A DNA stretch of 64,000 nucleotides from Mesorhizobium sp. NBSH29 (GTDB lineage: Bacteria; Pseudomonadota; Alphaproteobacteria; Rhizobiales; Rhizobiaceae), in assembly GCF_015500055.1 (NCBI RefSeq), contig NZ_CP045492.1, positions 1,808,501-1,872,500 on the forward strand. Direction: 5' to 3'. Every line of letters begins with the position of its first letter. The stretch's first letter is position 1. Under the pieces are notes generated by a model that was given only the letters and a program-made list of their open reading frames with translations, searched no databases and had not been told where the DNA came from. This document shows positions 61,526 through 64,000 of this stretch, piece after piece. The position numbers and the translations under genes were made by a program.

Positions 61526-61975
61526 ATGAAACGTTTTCTCACCGCTTTGTCCATTTTAGCAGTTTCGACGGTCCTCGGACATGCATCCGGCGAAAACTGG
61601 ATCATCAAGGATACCAAATCCCCGGTCGCTGAAACCGTGCAGAAACTGGTCGCCGCCATCGAAATGGCAGGCAGCAAGGTGTTCGCGACCATCGATCACG
61701 CCGCCGGGGCGAAAACCGTTGGTTCAGATCTGGAGCCCATGGTGCTGGTGATTTTCGGCAATCCGAAGGTTGGCACACCCATGCTGGAGGCGGATCGTCA
61801 TGTTGGCATCGACCTGCCGGTCCGCGTGCTGGTCTGGGACGAGGACGGCAAGACGCATATCGGCTACGAAGACCCGCAGAGCATGAAGACCATGTATGGA
61901 CTTGACGGAGCGGAAGGCTCGCTCTCAGCCTTGAGCGGCGCACTGGAAAAACTCACCACTGCGGCTGCGCAATAG
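61526..61975 (+). CDS. Exported DUF302 protein
   Basis: About 149 residues with a signal peptide (MKRFLTALSILAVSTVLGHAS). The mature domain is DUF302: SPVAETVQKLVAAIEMAGSKVFATIDHAAGAKTVG, PMVLVIFGNPKVGTPMLEADRHVGIDLPVRVLVWDEDGKTHIGYEDP, the last part a family hallmark. DUF302 proteins are small alpha/beta proteins found alone or fused to haem or redox proteins; their role is unclear. ATG 61526 follows AAGGAGTATTTT. It lies 155 bases behind the TRAP permease and is probably a separate unit. Confidence 0.88.
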   Translation: MKRFLTALSILAVSTVLGHASGENWIIKDTKSPVAETVQKLVAAIEMAGSKVFATIDHAAGAKTVGSDLEPMVLVIFGNPKVGTPMLEADRHVGIDLPVRVLVWDEDGKTHIGYEDPQSMKTMYGLDGAEGSLSALSGALEKLTTAAAQ

Positions 61976-61989
61976 CAACTGCTTAAGGC

Positions 61990-62011
61990 GCGGCGGGAAC
62001 GCTCCTGCCGC
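61990..62011. terminator. Stem between convergent genes
   Basis: GCGGCGGGA (61990-61998) and TCCTGCCGC (62003-62011) pair over a four-base loop with one G-T wobble. It lies between the DUF302 gene and the minus-strand TIGR01244 gene and may terminate both. Confidence 0.4.
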
Positions 62012-62022
62012 TTCCCCGCATG

Positions 62023-62358
62023 TCAGGCGTTGACCGCCGCCCCATAAATATTGGTCGAGCGCGTTCCTGAGCGGCAATAGGCAAACACCGGACGGCTCGC
62101 TCCATCCAGCACCCTGCGCATCGCTTCAACATCGGCCTCGGTCATCGGCTGGGTGCTGCCGAAGGGAATATGGTGAAACGCCATTCCCTCGGCCTCAACA
62201 GCCTCCCGGATAGCGGCGACAGAGGGCTGGCCCGGATCTTCATCGTCGGGTCGGTTGCAGATCACCGTGCTGTAACCTTCAGCCTTCAGTGTGGCAGCAT
62301 CCGATGCCTGGATCTGGCCCGAAACGGCGTAAGTGTCATTGATTCTACGAATATCCAT
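62023..62358 (-). CDS. TIGR01244-family phosphatase / sulphurtransferase-like protein
   Basis: A 111-residue protein of the beta-lactamase hydrolase-like protein family, with a dual-specificity phosphatase fold. The P-loop is C95-R-S-G-T-R100 in PVFAYCRSGTRS, and the general-acid region is VICNRPDDEDPGQPS. Homologues, sometimes fused to metallo-beta-lactamase and rhodanese domains (Blh), act in sulphide detoxification or biofilm-linked control. Here it is a single domain. The N-terminus MDIRRINDTYAVSGQI is typical. Actual substrate not known. Confidence 0.85.
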   Translation of the reverse strand: MDIRRINDTYAVSGQIQASDAATLKAEGYSTVICNRPDDEDPGQPSVAAIREAVEAEGMAFHHIPFGSTQPMTEADVEAMRRVLDGASRPVFAYCRSGTRSTNIYGAAVNA

Positions 62359-62471
62359 GGGTGCGGTCCTGCTGTCTGGGTCATGCGGTCACGCGTCCTG
62401 ACCGGCACTTTCGTCAATGTTGTGCCATCACCCCCGGTCGCCGGCAACTGGCGGCGCGCATATTGGCGCAA

Positions 62472-64000
62472 TCAGCTTCTGGTCAGGGCATCTGCCAGCG
62501 AGAGCTTGCGCCGGGCCGCGTCCACCAGAAGAGAGGACGGCGCGAAGATGGCCCTGCCGGTGGTCTCGTGCCACCGAGCCAGCGTCGCAACAATCTGGTC
62601 GATCCCCAGGCTCTGCGCATAAAACATCGGCCCACCCTTGGCGACCGGGAAGCCATAGCCATGCACCCAGACGATATCGATGTCGGATGCACGAGTGGCT
62701 ATGCCTTCCTCAAGAATCTTCGCGCCCTCATTGATCATCGGGTAGAGCGTGCGCTCGATAATCTCCTCGGCAGTGATGTCACGCCGGTCCACACCCTCGC
62801 GTCGTGCGGTCTCGCGGATAAGCGTGTCCACTTCAGGATCGACATGAGGCGTGCGCGCGCCGCTCTCATACCGATAAAATCCCTTCGCGGTCTTCTGCCC
62901 TAAGCGCCCCGCCTCGCACAGCGCATCGGCAATAGCTGCGGTCTTTCCCTGTGCCTTTCGGTTGCGCCAGCTGATATCGAGCCCCGCAAGGTCAAGCATC
63001 TGGAACGGGCCCATCGGCCAGCCGAAGTCGGCAAACACCTGGTCGATCTGTTGTGGCGAGGCGCCCTCCAGAAGCAGCGCCTCAAGCTCTGCACCGCGTG
63101 CCGCCAGCATGCGATTGCCCACGAACCCGTGGCACACGCCAACCACCACGGCCACCTTGCCGATGCGCTTGGCCAGCGCCAGCATCGAGGCAATCACCTC
63201 CGGGTCGGTCTTTTCCGCCCGCACGATCTCCAGAAGCCGCATCACATTGGCTGGCGAAAAGAAGTGCGCTCCCACCAGGTCGCGGGCCCGGCCCGTTGCA
63301 GCTGCAATCGCGTTGACGTCCAGATACGAAGTGTTGGTTGCCAAAATGGCGCCCGGCTTGGCGACCGCCTCAATCCTGGCAAACACCTCGTGCTTGACCG
63401 CCATGTCCTCGAACACCGCCTCGACGATGAAATCACAATCGCCGAGATCGGCATAATCCGTGCTGCCGGAAAACAGCGCCATGCGCTGGCTGGCGGCGTC
63501 CTGCGTGAGTGACCCGCGCGATACTGAAATGCCGTAGTTCTTTTCGATCGTCGCCAGTCCACGCGCCAGCGCGTCCGCATTCATCTCCACCAGTCGAACC
63601 GGAATGCCGCCATTGGCCAGCGCCATGGCAATGCCGCCACCCATGGTTCCCGCCCCGATCACGCCGGCGCGTTTGATGTCTCGTGGAGTGATATCGCGAC
63701 CGATACCCGGAACCTTGGTCGCCTCGCGCTCAGCAAAGAACAGATGCCGTTGCGCCCGCGATTGCTCCCCCTCCATAAGCGTCACAAACAGATCCCGCTC
63801 TGCTGCCAGCGCCGCATCAAAGGGCAGGGTGGCCGCATTGCGCACCGCTTCGATACAAGCCAGCGGAGCGTGCAGCCCGCGCGCCTTCCGGGCAAATTCG
63901 GCCGCGGCCGCTTCCAGCGCCGCAAGGTCGGTTGCCTCTATGGTGTCGCGTCGGTCCCGCACAGGCTGTGGCGCCAGCCCTTGCTGTGCCTTGGCAGTCG
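62472..64000 (-). CDS. Enoyl-CoA hydratase / 3-hydroxyacyl-CoA dehydrogenase (FadB/FadJ-type), cut by right window edge
   Basis: The C-terminal 508 or so codons of a multifunctional beta-oxidation protein. The 3-hydroxyacyl-CoA dehydrogenase part shows the NAD site KRAGVIGAGTMGGGIAMALANGG and the catalytic region ILATNTSYLDVNAIA...LVGAHFFSPANVMRLLEIV, then two C-terminal domains (GFVGNRMLAARGAELEALLLEGASPQQID and WVHGYGFPVAKGGPMFYAQSLG). The codons upstream of 63962 remain open to the window edge (AKAQQGLAPQPVRDRRD), so the GTG at 63962 is internal and the hydratase half lies outside. Length and layout suggest the fused alphaproteobacterial enzyme used in fatty or aromatic acid breakdown. Confidence 0.9.
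   Translation of the reverse strand, partial: TAKAQQGLAPQPVRDRRDTIEATDLAALEAAAAEFARKARGLHAPLACIEAVRNAATLPFDAALAAERDLFVTLMEGEQSRAQRHLFFAEREATKVPGIGRDITPRDIKRAGVIGAGTMGGGIAMALANGGIPVRLVEMNADALARGLATIEKNYGISVSRGSLTQDAASQRMALFSGSTDYADLGDCDFIVEAVFEDMAVKHEVFARIEAVAKPGAILATNTSYLDVNAIAAATGRARDLVGAHFFSPANVMRLLEIVRAEKTDPEVIASMLALAKRIGKVAVVVGVCHGFVGNRMLAARGAELEALLLEGASPQQIDQVFADFGWPMGPFQMLDLAGLDISWRNRKAQGKTAAIADALCEAGRLGQKTAKGFYRYESGARTPHVDPEVDTLIRETARREGVDRRDITAEEIIERTLYPMINEGAKILEEGIATRASDIDIVWVHGYGFPVAKGGPMFYAQSLGIDQIVATLARWHETTGRAIFAPSSLLVDAARRKLSLADALTRS

Overview
This 64 kb window reads as a chromosomal segment of an alphaproteobacterium of the order Hyphomicrobiales (Rhizobiales), most likely the Phyllobacteriaceae/Mesorhizobium group. 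Grounds: a high-GC chromosome with dense alphaproteobacterial coding; a groESL operon with a CIRCE element and an RpoH-type promoter; rhizobial neighbourhoods such as ribF-mipA-ileS, the paired M16 peptidases after rsmD, and DUF4170-DUF374-waaA-lpxK ... DUF2093-mutL; and interspersed palindromic repeats of the type common in this order. The species assignment is inference. No tRNA, rRNA, CRISPR array or intact insertion sequence was seen.

Layout. 1-5.3 kb: groES and the start of groEL (minus strand), an AT-richer accessory patch with an RgpF-like glycan gene, a LysE-family exporter and an orphan TadG-like von Willebrand protein. 5.4-20 kb: core genes on the plus strand (HAD phosphatase, ribF, MipA/OmpV, ileS, lipoprotein, pseudouridine synthase, rsmD, two M16 peptidases, patatin), with tadA on the minus strand. 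20-32 kb: Kef antiporter, pmbA/tldE, CysQ-like phosphatase, then the lipid A/Kdo operon (DUF4170, DUF374 acyltransferase, waaA, lpxK), a DUF2946/PepSY pair, DUF2093 and mutL. 32-38 kb: a LysE exporter divergent from an Lrp regulator, then a non-pyrrolysine MttB-family methyltransferase and a trimethylamine-dehydrogenase-like flavoenzyme separated by a small exported protein and queF; this looks like methylated-amine (betaine/proline-betaine) use. 38-46 kb: a GGDEF-EAL protein, glutaryl-CoA dehydrogenase, kbl-tdh (threonine to glycine) and a PutP-type symporter. 46-58 kb: an aromatic amino acid catabolic region: MarR/hmgA-fahA-MBL-DinB, a 3-hydroxyphenylacetate-hydroxylase-like flavoprotein with its small DUF2783 partner, and hppD with a divergent Lrp regulator. 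Two toxin-antitoxin pairs (Phd/VapC and BrnT/BrnA), an ASCH protein and a glycosyltransferase lie among these. 58-64 kb: a TRAP transporter operon, a DUF302 protein, a TIGR01244 phosphatase-like protein and a fadB-type enzyme cut by the right edge.

How the genes fit together. The strongest functional theme is convergence on homogentisate: HppD makes it from 4-hydroxyphenylpyruvate, the MhaA-like hydroxylase plus DUF2783 may make it from 3-hydroxyphenylacetate, and HmgA/FahA degrade it. The window has no recognisable maleylacetoacetate isomerase (maiA). Its place after fahA is taken by a metallo-beta-lactamase-fold protein lacking two usual metal ligands and a DinB-superfamily protein. DinB relatives include thiol-dependent maleylpyruvate isomerases, so a non-orthologous replacement of MaiA is the most interesting testable idea here. 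Other points of note: a flavoenzyme with a non-canonical Fe-S cysteine pattern, an interspersed repeat that supplies the C-terminus of the patatin gene, an isolated minus-strand terminator after ileS, and a probable frameshift at the 5' end of the glycosyltransferase gene.
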